64,000 nucleotides of DNA from contig NZ_JAJITC010000004.1 in assembly GCF_020881035.1 (NCBI RefSeq), positions 428,399 to 492,398 on the forward strand, read 5' to 3'. The stretch comes from Paraburkholderia translucens. GTDB lineage: Bacteria; Pseudomonadota; Gammaproteobacteria; Burkholderiales; Burkholderiaceae. The position numbers and the translations under genes are program-made. The notes under the pieces are model-generated. The model searched no databases. It was not told the DNA's origin and saw only the letters and a program-made list of their open reading frames with translations. Of this stretch, positions 45,990 through 55,445 are shown piece after piece. Positions within the stretch are counted from its first letter, which is position 1, and the number at the start of each line of letters is the position of its first letter.

Positions 45990-46032
45990 CGCGAGTGCCT
46001 GAAAATTGGAAAAGTCACCAGATCAACGCGGC

Positions 46033-46821
46033 TCAGACAAAGCTCTGCGCGAGCGAGCCGAGCAGCAATTGCCAGCCGTCGACGAGCACGAAAAGCATCA
46101 GCTTGAACGGCAGCGAGATCGTCGCCGGCGAGACCATCATCATCCCCATCGACATCAGCACGCTCGCGACCACCATGTCGATGATCAGGAACGGAATGAA
46201 GATCGTGAAGCCGATCGTAAAGCCAGTTTTCAGCTCGCTCGTCACGAACGACGGCACCAGCAGCGACAGCGGCACGTCTTCGGGGCCCTGCATCGGCGCC
46301 GCGTGCGAAATGCGCGCGAACAGGGCAAGGTCGCTCTCGCGGGTCTGACGCAGCATGAAGGTCTTGAACGGAGCGACGCCGCGCGCCACCGCCTGGTCCA
46401 TCGGCATCGTGCCTTCGGAGAACGGCTTATAGCCTTCGTTATAGGCCTTGTCGAGCACCGGCGACATCACGAACAGCGAAAGAAACAGCGCGAGACCGAC
46501 CAGCACCTGGTTCGGCGGCGTCGTGGTCGTGCCGAGCGCCTGACGCAGCAGCGACAACACGATCACGATACGCGTGAAGCTGGTCATCATCAGCACCATC
46601 GCGGGCAGGAACGACAGCATCGTGAGCAGCAGCATCGTCTGCACGCTCAGCGAGTAGGTCGTGCCGCCGTTCGGGCCGGGGCTCGTCGTGAAGGCCGGCA
46701 GGCCGGCGGCCTGCGCGAACGACAGGGTCGGCAGCGCGAGTGGGAGCACCGCGGCAAGCACACGCGCCACACGGCGCAGCAGCGTGAAGAACGATCCTGA
46801 CTGCCTGAAACTGACCTGCAT
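46033..46821 (-). CDS. fliP: Flagellar export gate protein FliP
   Basis: A 262-residue export-gate core subunit with a cleavable signal peptide (hydrophobic 15-36, LSFAQAAG), as is usual for FliP. Typical motifs are [30 protein letters not shown] and [21 protein letters not shown]. The ATG at 46821 shares a base with the fliO stop (TAATG); a longer in-frame ORF overlapping fliO is not real. Confidence 0.95.
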   Translation of the reverse strand: MQVSFRQSGSFFTLLRRVARVLAAVLPLALPTLSFAQAAGLPAFTTSPGPNGGTTYSLSVQTMLLLTMLSFLPAMVLMMTSFTRIVIVLSLLRQALGTTTTPPNQVLVGLALFLSLFVMSPVLDKAYNEGYKPFSEGTMPMDQAVARGVAPFKTFMLRQTRESDLALFARISHAAPMQGPEDVPLSLLVPSFVTSELKTGFTIGFTIFIPFLIIDMVVASVLMSMGMMMVSPATISLPFKLMLFVLVDGWQLLLGSLAQSFV

Positions 46822-47345
46822 TACCGATCCCTGCCGCCGTGCGCGCTGAAACGTTTGCCCACTTCGCCCTTCAGAGCGTCGCGAAAGCGTTGACCAAAGG
46901 TGCCGGAAAGCGGTGCGGGCGAAGCGCCAACCGTATCCGCGGCGGCGGAACCCGCGGGCATCGTATGCAGCAGCCGCACGTTGCCGGGCGCGGTTCCAAG
47001 CACGAGCCACGTATCGCCGATCTCGACGACGGCGACGCGCTCCTTGCCGCCGAGCGAAGCGCCGCCGACCGTCTTGACGAGCCCGCCGCGCTGGCCCGGT
47101 TGCAGGCCGAAGCGGCGCGCGAGCCACGCGCAGCCGAACACGAGCGCGAGGACGACCGCGAGCCCGACGAAGGTTTGCAGCACCGCGCCGACACCGAGCG
47201 CCGGCACCGCGCTGCCCGCGCCGGCACCCGAGGCGATCTTCGCGGCGTTGTTGACCGCGTTGATGTCGGCGGCCTGCGCGACGGCGGATGCGAACCACGT
47301 CGCGCTCACCGCGAGCGATGCGCCGCGGCCAGCCAGGCGTTTCAT
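46821..47345 (-). CDS. fliO: Flagellar biosynthetic protein FliO
   Basis: A 174-residue membrane-anchored assembly factor for the FliP ring. It has a signal-like N-terminus, one clear membrane helix ([25 protein letters not shown]) and the cytoplasmic beta-rich FliO domain ([30 protein letters not shown]). The start overlaps the fliN stop by 4 bp. Confidence 0.92.
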   Translation of the reverse strand: MKRLAGRGASLAVSATWFASAVAQAADINAVNNAAKIASGAGAGSAVPALGVGAVLQTFVGLAVVLALVFGCAWLARRFGLQPGQRGGLVKTVGGASLGGKERVAVVEIGDTWLVLGTAPGNVRLLHTMPAGSAAADTVGASPAPLSGTFGQRFRDALKGEVGKRFSAHGGRDR

Positions 47346-47812
47346 CGATTCAGTTTCCGGATGCGTTCGGACGGCGTAATGATGTCGGTCAGCCGGATAC
47401 CGAACTTGTCGTTCACGACGACCACTTCGCCCTGCGCGATCAGACAGCCGTTGACGAGCACGTCCATCGGCTCGCCGGCCATGCCGTCCAGTTCCACCAC
47501 CGAACCCTGCGCGAGCTGCAGCAGATTGCGGATTGCGATCTTGGTGCGGCCGAGTTCGACCGTCATCTGGACGGGGATGTCCAGGATCATCTCGATGTCG
47601 TTGTGGGTCGAGGTCGGCTCGACCTTTGACAGCGGCTGGAACACGGCGCCCGCGGCCGGGTTGATCTCGTCGTTGCCGTTCTGCTCGGCGAGCGCGCTGG
47701 CCCAGTCGTCCATCGCTGCGTCGTCTTCCGCGGCGGACTGTGCGCTAGCGGCGAGTTGCTCGGCTGCCGCGAGATCGCTCTCGGGCTTTGCGTTCAGGTC
47801 ACTCATATCCAC
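47342..47812 (-). CDS. fliN: Flagellar motor switch protein FliN
   Basis: C-ring subunit (156 residues). An acidic/Ala-rich N-terminal part of about 75 residues precedes the SpoA domain ([47 protein letters not shown] as pattern). It begins 14 bp inside the end of fliM. Confidence 0.95.
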   Translation of the reverse strand: MDMSDLNAKPESDLAAAEQLAASAQSAAEDDAAMDDWASALAEQNGNDEINPAAGAVFQPLSKVEPTSTHNDIEMILDIPVQMTVELGRTKIAIRNLLQLAQGSVVELDGMAGEPMDVLVNGCLIAQGEVVVVNDKFGIRLTDIITPSERIRKLNR

Positions 47813-48797
47813 CTTCCTTCATCGTGTCGGCTGCGCTGATCATCTTCTGGACCCGCAACGCGTACTGACCATTGAAAATTCCGTAGCCGCATTCCATCAC
47901 CGGCACGCCGTCGACTTTCGCGGTGATGTGCTCGGGGATGTTGATCGGCAGAACATCGCCTTTGCGCATGTTCAGGATCTGTTCGAACGTGATAGGCACC
48001 TGCGCGAGGTCGGCGGTGAGCTGCACTTCGGCAGCCTGCACCTGCTGCGACAGCACGCGTACCCAGCGGCGGTCGACATCCACCGCCTCGCCCTGAATCG
48101 GCGACGAGAGGATGTCGCGGATCGGTTCGATCATCGAGTACGGCATGCAGATGTGCAGGGTGCCGCCCGTCGAGCCGAACTCGATCGAGAACTGCGTGAC
48201 GATGACGATTTCGTTCGGCGTCGCGACGTTGGCGAACTGCGTGTGCATTTCCGAGCGCACGTATTCGAACTGCAGCGGGCGCACGCTTTTCCACGACGCG
48301 GTGTAATGCTCGAACGTCAGATTGAGCAGCTTCGTGATGATGCGCTGCTCGGTCTGCGTGAAATCGCGTCCTTCGACGCGCGTATGGAAACGGCCGTCGC
48401 CGCCGAACAGATTGTCGACCACGAAGAACACGAGGTTCGGGTCGAACACGAACAGCGAGGTGCCGCGCAGCGGCTTCACGTGAACGAGGTTCAGGTTGGT
48501 CGGGATCGGCAGATTGCGCGTGAATTCGCTGTACTTCTGAACCTTCACGGGGCCGACGGAGATTTCCGCCGAGCGCCGCATGAAGTTGAAAATGCCGACG
48601 CGCAATAGGCGCGCGAAGCGGTCGTTGATGATTTCGAGGCCCGGCATCCGGCCACGGACGATGCGTTCCTGCGTCGCGATGTTGTACGGGCGGACGCCCG
48701 AACGGTCGCTCTGATCGGATTCCGTGTCGGATTCGCCGGTGACGCCCTTCAGAAGGGCATCGACCTCCTCCTGGGACATGAACTCTTCGTGGCTCAT
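47799..48797 (-). CDS. fliM: Flagellar motor switch protein FliM
   Basis: A 332-residue C-ring protein and target of CheY-P. The N-terminal CheY-binding peptide MSQEEVDALLKG (EIDALL type) is intact. The middle domain (YNIATQERIVRGRMPGLEIINDRFAR, with the FliG-contacting GGxG loop NLFGGDGRFHTR) and the C-terminal SpoA domain follow. It overlaps fliN by 14 bp. Confidence 0.96.
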   Translation of the reverse strand: MSHEEFMSQEEVDALLKGVTGESDTESDQSDRSGVRPYNIATQERIVRGRMPGLEIINDRFARLLRVGIFNFMRRSAEISVGPVKVQKYSEFTRNLPIPTNLNLVHVKPLRGTSLFVFDPNLVFFVVDNLFGGDGRFHTRVEGRDFTQTEQRIITKLLNLTFEHYTASWKSVRPLQFEYVRSEMHTQFANVATPNEIVIVTQFSIEFGSTGGTLHICMPYSMIEPIRDILSSPIQGEAVDVDRRWVRVLSQQVQAAEVQLTADLAQVPITFEQILNMRKGDVLPINIPEHITAKVDGVPVMECGYGIFNGQYALRVQKMISAADTMKEGGYE

Positions 48798-48855
48798 TGC
48801 TTATTCCTCGTGCGTCCCTTGGCGATTGATGATGGCAGCGCTGGACAAGATCACG

Positions 48856-49356
48856 TCACTGCACGACGAACTCGGTGAACAGCACGTCCTGCACGCGGAT
48901 CGGCGCAGAGCCCTTGTCGGCCGGTTCGCTGATCAGCGTCTTGAGCTCTTCGGCGAGCGCGCGCTTGCCTTCGAGCGGCGCGAGTTCTTCCGGATGCTTG
49001 TTCGACAGCGCGAGCAGGATGCGGCTGCGCACTTCCGGCATGTGATCGGCGAGCACCTGCTGGGCGACGGCGTCGCCGAGCTTCAGCGTGAGGCCGATGC
49101 GCAGGAAGTGCTGTTGGCCGTCGTCCGCTTGCAGGTTGACGGTCATCGATTCGAGCGGGAAGAAGAGCGGCACGGCGGGCAGCGCAGGCGCGGCTTGGGC
49201 CGACGCGGCGACGGGAGCGCGTTTCGACATGTAGAACCACACGCCGGCCCCGGCAGCGCCCGCGGCGATGAGCGCAATGAGGGCGATCAGGATGATGCGC
49301 TTCATGGGGCCCGGCGAGGCGGGCGCGGCTTGTTGCGGGGCGGTCGTGGTTGCCAT
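48856..49356 (-). CDS. fliL: Flagellar basal-body protein FliL
   Basis: A 166-residue stator-associated single-pass membrane protein. The N-terminal helix (ILIALIALIAAGAAGAGVWFYM) is preceded by an Ala/Pro-rich cytoplasmic stretch. The periplasmic FliL domain contains FFPLESMTVNLQADDGQQHFLRIGLTL and ends KGSAPIRVQDVLFTEFVVQ. It is the first gene of fliLMNOPQR. Confidence 0.94.
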   Translation of the reverse strand: MATTTAPQQAAPASPGPMKRIILIALIALIAAGAAGAGVWFYMSKRAPVAASAQAAPALPAVPLFFPLESMTVNLQADDGQQHFLRIGLTLKLGDAVAQQVLADHMPEVRSRILLALSNKHPEELAPLEGKRALAEELKTLISEPADKGSAPIRVQDVLFTEFVVQ

Positions 49357-49427
49357 GGGGTGTGGTTTTGTTGGCCTTTCGGCCAGCCTAGTATGGGTTA
49401 GGGTGATTGTTGTTGATTTGCCTGCGG

Positions 49428-49457
49428 CGCTATGGGTCGAAAAGAAGGGCTATTTCT
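49428..49457 (-). promoter_or_regulatory. Candidate FlhDC operator of fliL
   Basis: Minus strand: AGAAATAGCC (49457-49448) preceded by GATAGCC, 12-bp spacer, CCATAGCG (49435-49428) continuing CCGCAGG. The left half-site is close to the E. coli FlhDC half-site GGCAGAAATAGCG. The -10 position is less clear than at the other sites. Confidence 0.4.
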
Positions 49458-49552
49458 GGCTATCTCAGGTTTTTGCTTGTTTTTTGTAATTTTTTTCTGG
49501 GTGGGGGGCTGGCGGTGGTGGGCTTTTCTTGATTTCTTTTTCTGTGTTCTGG

Positions 49553-50068
49553 CGGTGTTGGCCTTTCCTTGATTTCTTGTCGGTCGATAAGCGTTGCCCC
49601 TGTGCGGGGCGGCACCTACTTTCTTTGCTGCTGCAAAGAAAGTAGGCAAAGAAGACAGCTCAAACCGCTAATTCTTAAGTGGGTCCCCTGGCTCGGAAGG
49701 GGCAGTGGTGCATCTGGAATCTGTGCCCGCGCACATTCCGCCCTGGTGACAAAGCCGTCATCCGCTCCCACTCCGCACTGCGTGCGTCGCGGACGGGTCT
49801 GCCAGGAAAACCGGCGGTTTTGGAACGGGGCTTCGGCGCGCGCAGCGCCGCCGGAAGAATGATGGCCTTGTCACAAACGCCGAATGTGCGGGAACACGGA
49901 TTCCAGATGCACCACTACCACATGCAGACCGAGGTGCCCGCTTATGAGCTTGCGGTTTGAGCTGTCTTCTTTGCCTACTTTCTTTGCAGCAGCAAAGAAA
50001 GTAGGTGCCGCCCCGCACAGGGGCAACGCCAATAGACCGACAAGAAATCAAGGAAAGGCCAACACCAC
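49553..50068. repeat. 516-bp head-to-head inverted repeat
   Basis: Two copies of an interspersed element face each other. The outer arms (49553-49668 and 49952-50068) are almost identical over about 115 bp. The inner parts (about 49695-49765 and 49855-49930) are diverged copies of each other, and a GC-rich centre of about 90 bp remains. Each outer arm holds a perfect 14-bp stem with a 4-nt loop (49615-49646 and 49974-50005). Translations of both arms resemble each other, but no credible gene start or codon pattern supports a protein. The region fills the fliL-fliK gap. Confidence 0.8.
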
Positions 50069-50098
50069 AAAAAACACCGACAAAACAAGCCCTAACTT

Positions 50099-51643
50099 TC
50101 AGGCAAACGTATCGACCAACCCCACCTGCCGCCGCACGGCAACACCAGCAACGCTATCCCCGGCGTCCACCGAGCCATCCCCGGCAACGGCGCCACCACT
50201 CCCACCTCCCTTACCCCGAGAACCACCCGCGCCAGCATTCTGTTGCTGCCCACTCTGCCGCGCAAACCCATCACTCACACTCGCACTCCCCAGCCCAATC
50301 CCGTTGGACTCCATCGCCTCACGAAGCTTCGGCAACGCCGCCTCAACCGCCTCCCGCACCGACTGGTGCTGCGAAACAAACAGCGCATGCGCATGGTTAT
50401 CAGCCACCTGCAACACGACCTGCAACGGCCCCAGGTCCTTCGGATTGAGCGTCAGCTCGGCACTCTGCGAATGCGCATTCGACAAAAACACCACCTTCTG
50501 ACTGAGCGCGTCTTCCCAGTCGCTCGTGCCGACCTGCGGCGTCAGCGCATTCGCGGCGGCGGCCGCGCTCGCGTTGCCGGTGCTCTGCGCCGCCGTCGTC
50601 GTGCTCGCGGCGTTGGCTGCCGCCTGCGTCGCGGCCAGCGCGGCGTTCGCCGCATCGGCCGAGCTGCGCGCCGACGCGAGGTTGTCCGCCTGGCCGCTCG
50701 TCGCGGCCGCGGCGCTCGCTATATCGGCGGCCGACTTCGCTGCCGATGGATCGGCCAGCGCGGCCGCGGCGGCCGTCGCCGTCGTCGGCGTGGGGTGAGT
50801 GGTCGAGGCGCCCTTGCTGTCGCCGAACAGGCCGCCTGCGGCCGTCTTGCCGTCCGATGGGCCGTTCAGACCGCTTTTCGTATTCCCCAGGCCGCCCATC
50901 GCGCTCGACACGCTCGCGGCTTTCGCGGCCGCGCCGGTTGCCAGCGCCTGCGCGGGTACCACGCCCTGGCCGCTCGCCAGCGCGGACAGCGCACTGTGCA
51001 ACGCATCCTGCAGCGACTTCGGATCGACCGCGCCTTGCCTGCTGACCACCGTGCCGGCGAGTGCCGTCGCGGCCACGGTCGCGCTCGTGCCGGCCAGCGC
51101 GCTCACCGCATCGGCGGCGGCGTGTGCGGTATCGGTGGTGCCGGTCGCGTTCGCGTCGGTGTTGTTGACGCTGGCCTGGGCCTGCACTTGCGCCTGAGCC
51201 TGGACGGCAGCCGCCGCGGCCGCGAGCGCGCCCGCGTCCGTCTGCGCCTTCGTGTCGTGCTGCTTCGCTTGCGCGCTGGTCGACTGGCTGTTCGAAGCCT
51301 GCTGCGTTTGCGCCGACGAGCTCGTGGACGACGCGCTCGACGCGGACGCCGCGCTGCTGTCCTTCGGGCCGCCGCCGTTCTGGCTGCTGCTCGCGCGCTG
51401 CTGCGAGGGAGCGGGCGCGGACGCCGGCGGCGCATTGGACACGCCCGGCGCCGAGGGTTGCGACGCGTTCGACGAACTCGCCTGCTGTTGATTCGCGCTG
51501 TTCTGCTGGTCGATGCTCTGCTGCAAGGTCTGCGCGAACGGGCTCGCGTCGAGCGCGGCGCTGGCGGCCGCGCTGCTCGACGCATTGCCGCTCGTGCCGA
51601 GCAGGGAGCTGAGTTGTGAGCCGATCTGCGAAAGGAGCGACAT
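50099..51643 (-). CDS. fliK: Flagellar hook-length control protein FliK
   Basis: Secreted molecular ruler, 514 residues, Ala/Ser/Gln-rich. The C-terminal Flg_hook domain (about residues 375-480) shows LSNAHSQSAELTLNPKDLGPLQVVLQV and LFVSQHQSVREAVEAALPKLREAMESNG, the region that acts on FlhB. The low-complexity N-terminal 370 residues form the variable ruler. The ATG at 51643 was chosen; a TTG 15 bp upstream is less likely. Last gene of fliFGHIJK, 30 bp before the inverted repeat. Confidence 0.93.
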   Translation of the reverse strand: MSLLSQIGSQLSSLLGTSGNASSSAAASAALDASPFAQTLQQSIDQQNSANQQQASSSNASQPSAPGVSNAPPASAPAPSQQRASSSQNGGGPKDSSAASASSASSTSSSAQTQQASNSQSTSAQAKQHDTKAQTDAGALAAAAAAVQAQAQVQAQASVNNTDANATGTTDTAHAAADAVSALAGTSATVAATALAGTVVSRQGAVDPKSLQDALHSALSALASGQGVVPAQALATGAAAKAASVSSAMGGLGNTKSGLNGPSDGKTAAGGLFGDSKGASTTHPTPTTATAAAAALADPSAAKSAADIASAAAATSGQADNLASARSSADAANAALAATQAAANAASTTTAAQSTGNASAAAAANALTPQVGTSDWEDALSQKVVFLSNAHSQSAELTLNPKDLGPLQVVLQVADNHAHALFVSQHQSVREAVEAALPKLREAMESNGIGLGSASVSDGFARQSGQQQNAGAGGSRGKGGGSGGAVAGDGSVDAGDSVAGVAVRRQVGLVDTFA

Positions 51644-51697
51644 AAAGAGTCCTGTCAATCTGTCAAACGGGTGGGCCGTCAGGTTTCAGGCGACGCC

Positions 51698-52147
51698 TCA
51701 CGCGCCGTCGGTGCGCATACGCAGAGCCCGCGCCGCGAATTCATCGGCGTCGCGTTGCTCGCGCCGCGCGGCGGTCTTGGCCTCGGCTGCCTCGCCGCGA
51801 GCCTGCAGCACTTCGTAGGAGCCGAGTTTCTGCTTCTCGCGCTGCCAGTCGGGCTTCGCGGTCTCGACGCGCGCGGTGGCCGCCGCGAGCAGATTGCGCT
51901 GCTGCTCGATCGCGGCGTCGAGCGTGTCGATGAATGCCTGGAAATTGCGCATGTTGCCGGCCGGCATGCCCGACTGCGCGCTCTCGGTGAAGCGCGCGTA
52001 GTATTCGTCGCGGTACTGCACGAGCGAATCGAGTTGCGCCTGTACGTCGTTGCGCTCGCGCTGCGCGCGCCCGAGCCGTTGCGCGGCGGCGTCCACGTCG
52101 TCCTGCGCGAGACCGATCAGTGTCTGGATCGGAAAGTGTTTCGACAT
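51698..52147 (-). CDS. fliJ: Flagellar export protein FliJ
   Basis: A 149-residue coiled-coil stalk of the FliI ATPase that helps couple export to the gate. It is almost entirely helical with heptad-like charge patterns (RLGRAQRERNDVQAQLDSLVQYRDEYYARF). The MSKHFPIQTLIGLAQDDVDAAAQRL start is standard. Located between fliI and fliK, as expected. Confidence 0.92.
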   Translation of the reverse strand: MSKHFPIQTLIGLAQDDVDAAAQRLGRAQRERNDVQAQLDSLVQYRDEYYARFTESAQSGMPAGNMRNFQAFIDTLDAAIEQQRNLLAAATARVETAKPDWQREKQKLGSYEVLQARGEAAEAKTAARREQRDADEFAARALRMRTDGA

Positions 52148-52163
52148 CGTACGACTCCTGACC

Positions 52164-53780
52164 TTAGGCAAACAGCGCGTTCAGCATGTCGACGCTCGGC
52201 TGGAAGTTCGCGCACTCGCGAAAGCCTTGCTGCAGGAACGCTTCCATGCGCGGATACAGCGCGATCGCGCGATCGAGTACCGCATCGCGCCCGCTCGAAT
52301 ACGCGCCGACGTTGATCAGATCGCGGTTGCGCTGATAGCGCGACAGCATCTGCTTGAACATACGCGTTTTATTCAGGTGGTTATCGTCGATCAACGCGGT
52401 CATTGCCCGGCTAATCGACGCTTCGATATCGATCGCCGGGTAGTGGCCGGCTTCGGCGAGCGAGCGCGACAGCACGATGTGGCCATCGAGAATCGCGCGC
52501 GCCGAGTCGGCGATCGGGTCCTGCTGGTCGTCGCCTTCGGTGAGCACCGTGTAGAACGCGGTGATCGAGCCGCCACCCGCCGGTCCGTTGCCGGTGCGCT
52601 CGACGAGCGCCGGCAGCTTCGCGAACACCGACGGCGGATAGCCCTTGGTCGCGGGCGGCTCGCCGATCGCGAGCGCGATCTCGCGCTGCGCCATCGCATA
52701 ACGGGTCAGCGAGTCCATCAGCAGCAGCACGTGCTTGCCCTGGTCGCGGAAGTATTCGGCGAGCGAGGTCGAGTACGCGGCGGCCTGCATCCGCAGGAGC
52801 GGCGAAACGTCCGCAGGAGCCGCGATCACGACCGAGCGCGCCAAACCTTCCTCGCCGAGAATCTGTTCGATGAATTCCTTCACTTCGCGGCCGCGCTCGC
52901 CGATCAGACCGATCACGATCACCTCGGCGCTGGTGTAGCGCGCCATCGTGCCGAGCAGCACCGATTTACCGACGCCGGAACCCGCGAACAGTCCCATGCG
53001 CTGACCACGGCCGACGGTCAGAAGCGCGTTGATCGCGCGCACGCCGACGTCGAGCACCTTGTGAATCGGCTCGCGATTGAGCGGATTGATGACGGGCGCG
53101 GACAGCGGCGCATCGGCTCGCGTGCCGAGCGGACCGAGTCCATCGAGCGGGCGGCCCGATGCATCGAGCACGCGGCCGAGCAATTCCCAGCCGACCGGCA
53201 GACGCTTCGCGCCCGCGAGCGGATCGGCGACCGGCGCGCTTTCGAGCGGATAGACGCGCGCGCCGGGCAACAGGCCGATCACTTCGGTGGTCGGCATCAG
53301 GAACAGCTTGTCGCCGGAGAAGCCGACCACTTCGGCTTCGGCCATCGGCAGCGAACTGCCGGGCGGCAGCTCGATCATCACTTCGGCGCCGACCGACAGG
53401 CGCAGCCCGACCGCTTCGAGCACGAGACCGGCCGCGCGCGTCAGACGTCCGCACGCGCGCAGCGGCCTGGCGATCGCGTTGCGCGCGCGCAGCGCGTCGA
53501 GCCGGGCGCGCCATGCCTGCACGTGCGGGTTGATGTCGAGCGCGGGATCGTAGGACGGCGCGGGCGCAGCGTGGTCGATGGCCGCGGACTCGGGGCCCTT
53601 CGCTGCGACCAAGGTGGGATGCGTTTCCGCCGAAGCGGACGCTGCCGCATCCGCTGACTCGATGGTACTGACCGGCTCGAGATCCGCCAGCGCCTGCGCA
53701 CCGAACGATGCCAACGCGAGCTCGCGTTCGAGCGGCGTCAGATCGCTTGCGCGGATCTCTTCGAGCGTCGGCTTCACCAC
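52164..53780 (-). CDS. fliI: Flagellum-specific ATPase FliI
   Basis: Export ATPase related to F1-beta, 538 residues. P-loop [11 protein letters not shown] (about 262-272), Walker B region [12 protein letters not shown], and the [18 protein letters not shown] and [10 protein letters not shown] motifs are present. An N-terminal extension of about 80 residues (Ala/Ser-rich) makes it longer than the enteric protein (457). It overlaps fliH by 7 bp. Confidence 0.95.
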   Translation of the reverse strand: MVKPTLEEIRASDLTPLERELALASFGAQALADLEPVSTIESADAAASASAETHPTLVAAKGPESAAIDHAAPAPSYDPALDINPHVQAWRARLDALRARNAIARPLRACGRLTRAAGLVLEAVGLRLSVGAEVMIELPPGSSLPMAEAEVVGFSGDKLFLMPTTEVIGLLPGARVYPLESAPVADPLAGAKRLPVGWELLGRVLDASGRPLDGLGPLGTRADAPLSAPVINPLNREPIHKVLDVGVRAINALLTVGRGQRMGLFAGSGVGKSVLLGTMARYTSAEVIVIGLIGERGREVKEFIEQILGEEGLARSVVIAAPADVSPLLRMQAAAYSTSLAEYFRDQGKHVLLLMDSLTRYAMAQREIALAIGEPPATKGYPPSVFAKLPALVERTGNGPAGGGSITAFYTVLTEGDDQQDPIADSARAILDGHIVLSRSLAEAGHYPAIDIEASISRAMTALIDDNHLNKTRMFKQMLSRYQRNRDLINVGAYSSGRDAVLDRAIALYPRMEAFLQQGFRECANFQPSVDMLNALFA

Positions 53781-54457
53781 GTGCTCACTTTGCCGAGCGC
53801 GGCGGCCACGCGCTGCCAGCGCGTGTCGATGCCCGCGTCGACCTCGCCGGTGCCGGCCTGCGCGCGGCAGCCGCCACGCTCCACCGCCGCATCGGTGCGC
53901 ACGGTCCAGCCGCGCGCTTGCAATTCTTCGAGCAGATATGCCTCGACGACCGGCAGGTCGGCGGGACTCACGATCAGCGCCGGCGCGCCCGTGAGCGCGG
54001 GCTCGGCCGCCAGCACCTCGCGTGCGGCCGCGATCAGCGCGGTCGGGTCGTGCTGCACGTGCTGGCGTACGACCTGCTGCGCGATGTCGAGCGCGAGCGC
54101 GATCAGCGTTTCGGAGATCGCGTGCTGCGCGCCGTCGAGCGCGGTCTTGAAGGTTTCGGCGAGCGCGGCGAGCCGCGCCGCTTCTTCGCGCGCTTCGGCC
54201 TGGCCTTGCGCGAACCCCTGCGCGTGGCCCTGGTCGTAGCCCGCCTGATAGCCGAGCGCCTGGCCGGCCACATGACCGGACGCGACGCCCTGCGCATGCG
54301 CGGCATCGCGACGCCGCTCGAGTTCGGCTTCGAACGCGCGTTCATCGAATTCGGGTTCGGCCGGCGGGGGCGCCGGCGGGACCGGATCGAACGACGCCAT
54401 CTCCCAGCGCTGGTAGGCCGAGAGGCTTTCCTTCGCCGGGACGTTCGGATCAGACAT
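53774..54457 (-). CDS. fliH: Flagellar assembly protein FliH
   Basis: A 227-residue regulator of FliI. A Pro-rich N-terminus is followed by a Gly/Gln/Ala helix with repeated GxxxG-type spacing ([20 protein letters not shown]), the FliH hallmark, and a C-terminal ATPase-delta-like domain. It overlaps fliG by 8 bp and fliI by 7 bp. Confidence 0.93.
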   Translation of the reverse strand: MSDPNVPAKESLSAYQRWEMASFDPVPPAPPPAEPEFDERAFEAELERRRDAAHAQGVASGHVAGQALGYQAGYDQGHAQGFAQGQAEAREEAARLAALAETFKTALDGAQHAISETLIALALDIAQQVVRQHVQHDPTALIAAAREVLAAEPALTGAPALIVSPADLPVVEAYLLEELQARGWTVRTDAAVERGGCRAQAGTGEVDAGIDTRWQRVAAALGKVSTW

Positions 54458-55445
54458 ACGCGTCTTCCGCCTTGCCGCCGATCACGATCTGCCCGCTCTC
54501 GGCCAGGTTGCGCACGATCTGCAGGATGCGGCGCTGCTGCGTCTCGACCTCGGACACGCGCACCGGGCCGCGCGCGTCGAGATCCTCGGCGAGCAACTCG
54601 GCCGCGCGCTGCGACATGTTCGACAGGAACTTCTGACGCAGCGCGGGCGGCGCGCCCTTCAGCGAGATGATCAGCGCCTCGGATTCGACTTCCTTCAGCA
54701 GCAGCTGGATCGCGCGGTCCTCGAGGTCGAGCAGGTTTTCGAACACGAACATCTGGTCGACGATCTTCTGCGCGAGTTCGGCGTCGTACATGCGCACGTT
54801 TTCGAGCACGCCTTCCTCGTGATTGCTCGACATGAAGTTGAGGATCTCGGCCGCCGTGCGGATGCCGCCCATCGGGCTGCGCTTGAGGTTGTCGCTGCCG
54901 GAGAGGAGGCCCGTCAGCACGTCGTCGAGCTCGCGCAGCGCGGCCGGCTGGATGCCATCGAGCGTCGCGATCCGCAGCAGCACGTCGTTGCGCAGGCGGT
55001 CCGTGAAACAGGCGGCGATTTCCGAGGCCTGATCGCGGTCCAGATGCACGAGGATCGTCGCGATGATCTGGGGATGCTCGTTCTTGATCAGCTCGGCGAC
55101 GGCCGCGGAGTCCATCCACTTCAGGCCTTCGATGCCGCTCGTGTCGCTGCCTTGCAGGATCCGGTCGATGATCGCGCCGGCCTTGTCGTCGCCGAGCGCC
55201 TTGGTCAGCACCGAGCGGATGTACTCGCTCGAATCGAGCGACATGCCGGTGTGCAGCTCGGCCTCGCGCACGAACTCCTGCAGCACGTCGTCCACCTGCT
55301 CGCGGGTGACGTTCTTCAGCGCGGCCATCGCGACGCCGATCTTCTGAACCTCACGCGGGCCCAGGAACTTGAACACCTGCGCCGCCTCTTCCTCGCCGAT
55401 CGACATCAGCAGCAGCGCACTTTTCACTACGCCTTCAGCGCTCAT
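54450..55445 (-). CDS. fliG: Flagellar motor switch protein FliG
   Basis: Rotor torque protein, 331 residues. The N-terminal domain (LLLMSIGEEEAAQVFKFLGPREVQKIG) binds FliF. The middle EHPQ-type motif (KNEHPQIIATILVHL) and the C-terminal charged torque helix (MFVFENLLDLEDRAIQLLLKEVE) are clear. The start overlaps the fliF end by 11 bp. Confidence 0.96.
   Translation of the reverse strand: MSAEGVVKSALLLMSIGEEEAAQVFKFLGPREVQKIGVAMAALKNVTREQVDDVLQEFVREAELHTGMSLDSSEYIRSVLTKALGDDKAGAIIDRILQGSDTSGIEGLKWMDSAAVAELIKNEHPQIIATILVHLDRDQASEIAACFTDRLRNDVLLRIATLDGIQPAALRELDDVLTGLLSGSDNLKRSPMGGIRTAAEILNFMSSNHEEGVLENVRMYDAELAQKIVDQMFVFENLLDLEDRAIQLLLKEVESEALIISLKGAPPALRQKFLSNMSQRAAELLAEDLDARGPVRVSEVETQQRRILQIVRNLAESGQIVIGGKAEDAYV

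Noticed and set aside
49569..50051. Two 97-residue ORFs, one on each strand, with similar translations (starting MISCRSI and containing GGTYFLCCCKESRQ)
   Set aside because: They are the two arms of the inverted repeat read in the same relative frame. The third copy at 60621-60686 does not keep the frame, and Cys/Arg-rich composition with no ribosome site argues against genes.
52050..53657. 535-residue ORF antisense to fliI and fliJ
   Set aside because: Spans two well-supported genes on the opposite strand and has shadow-type composition.
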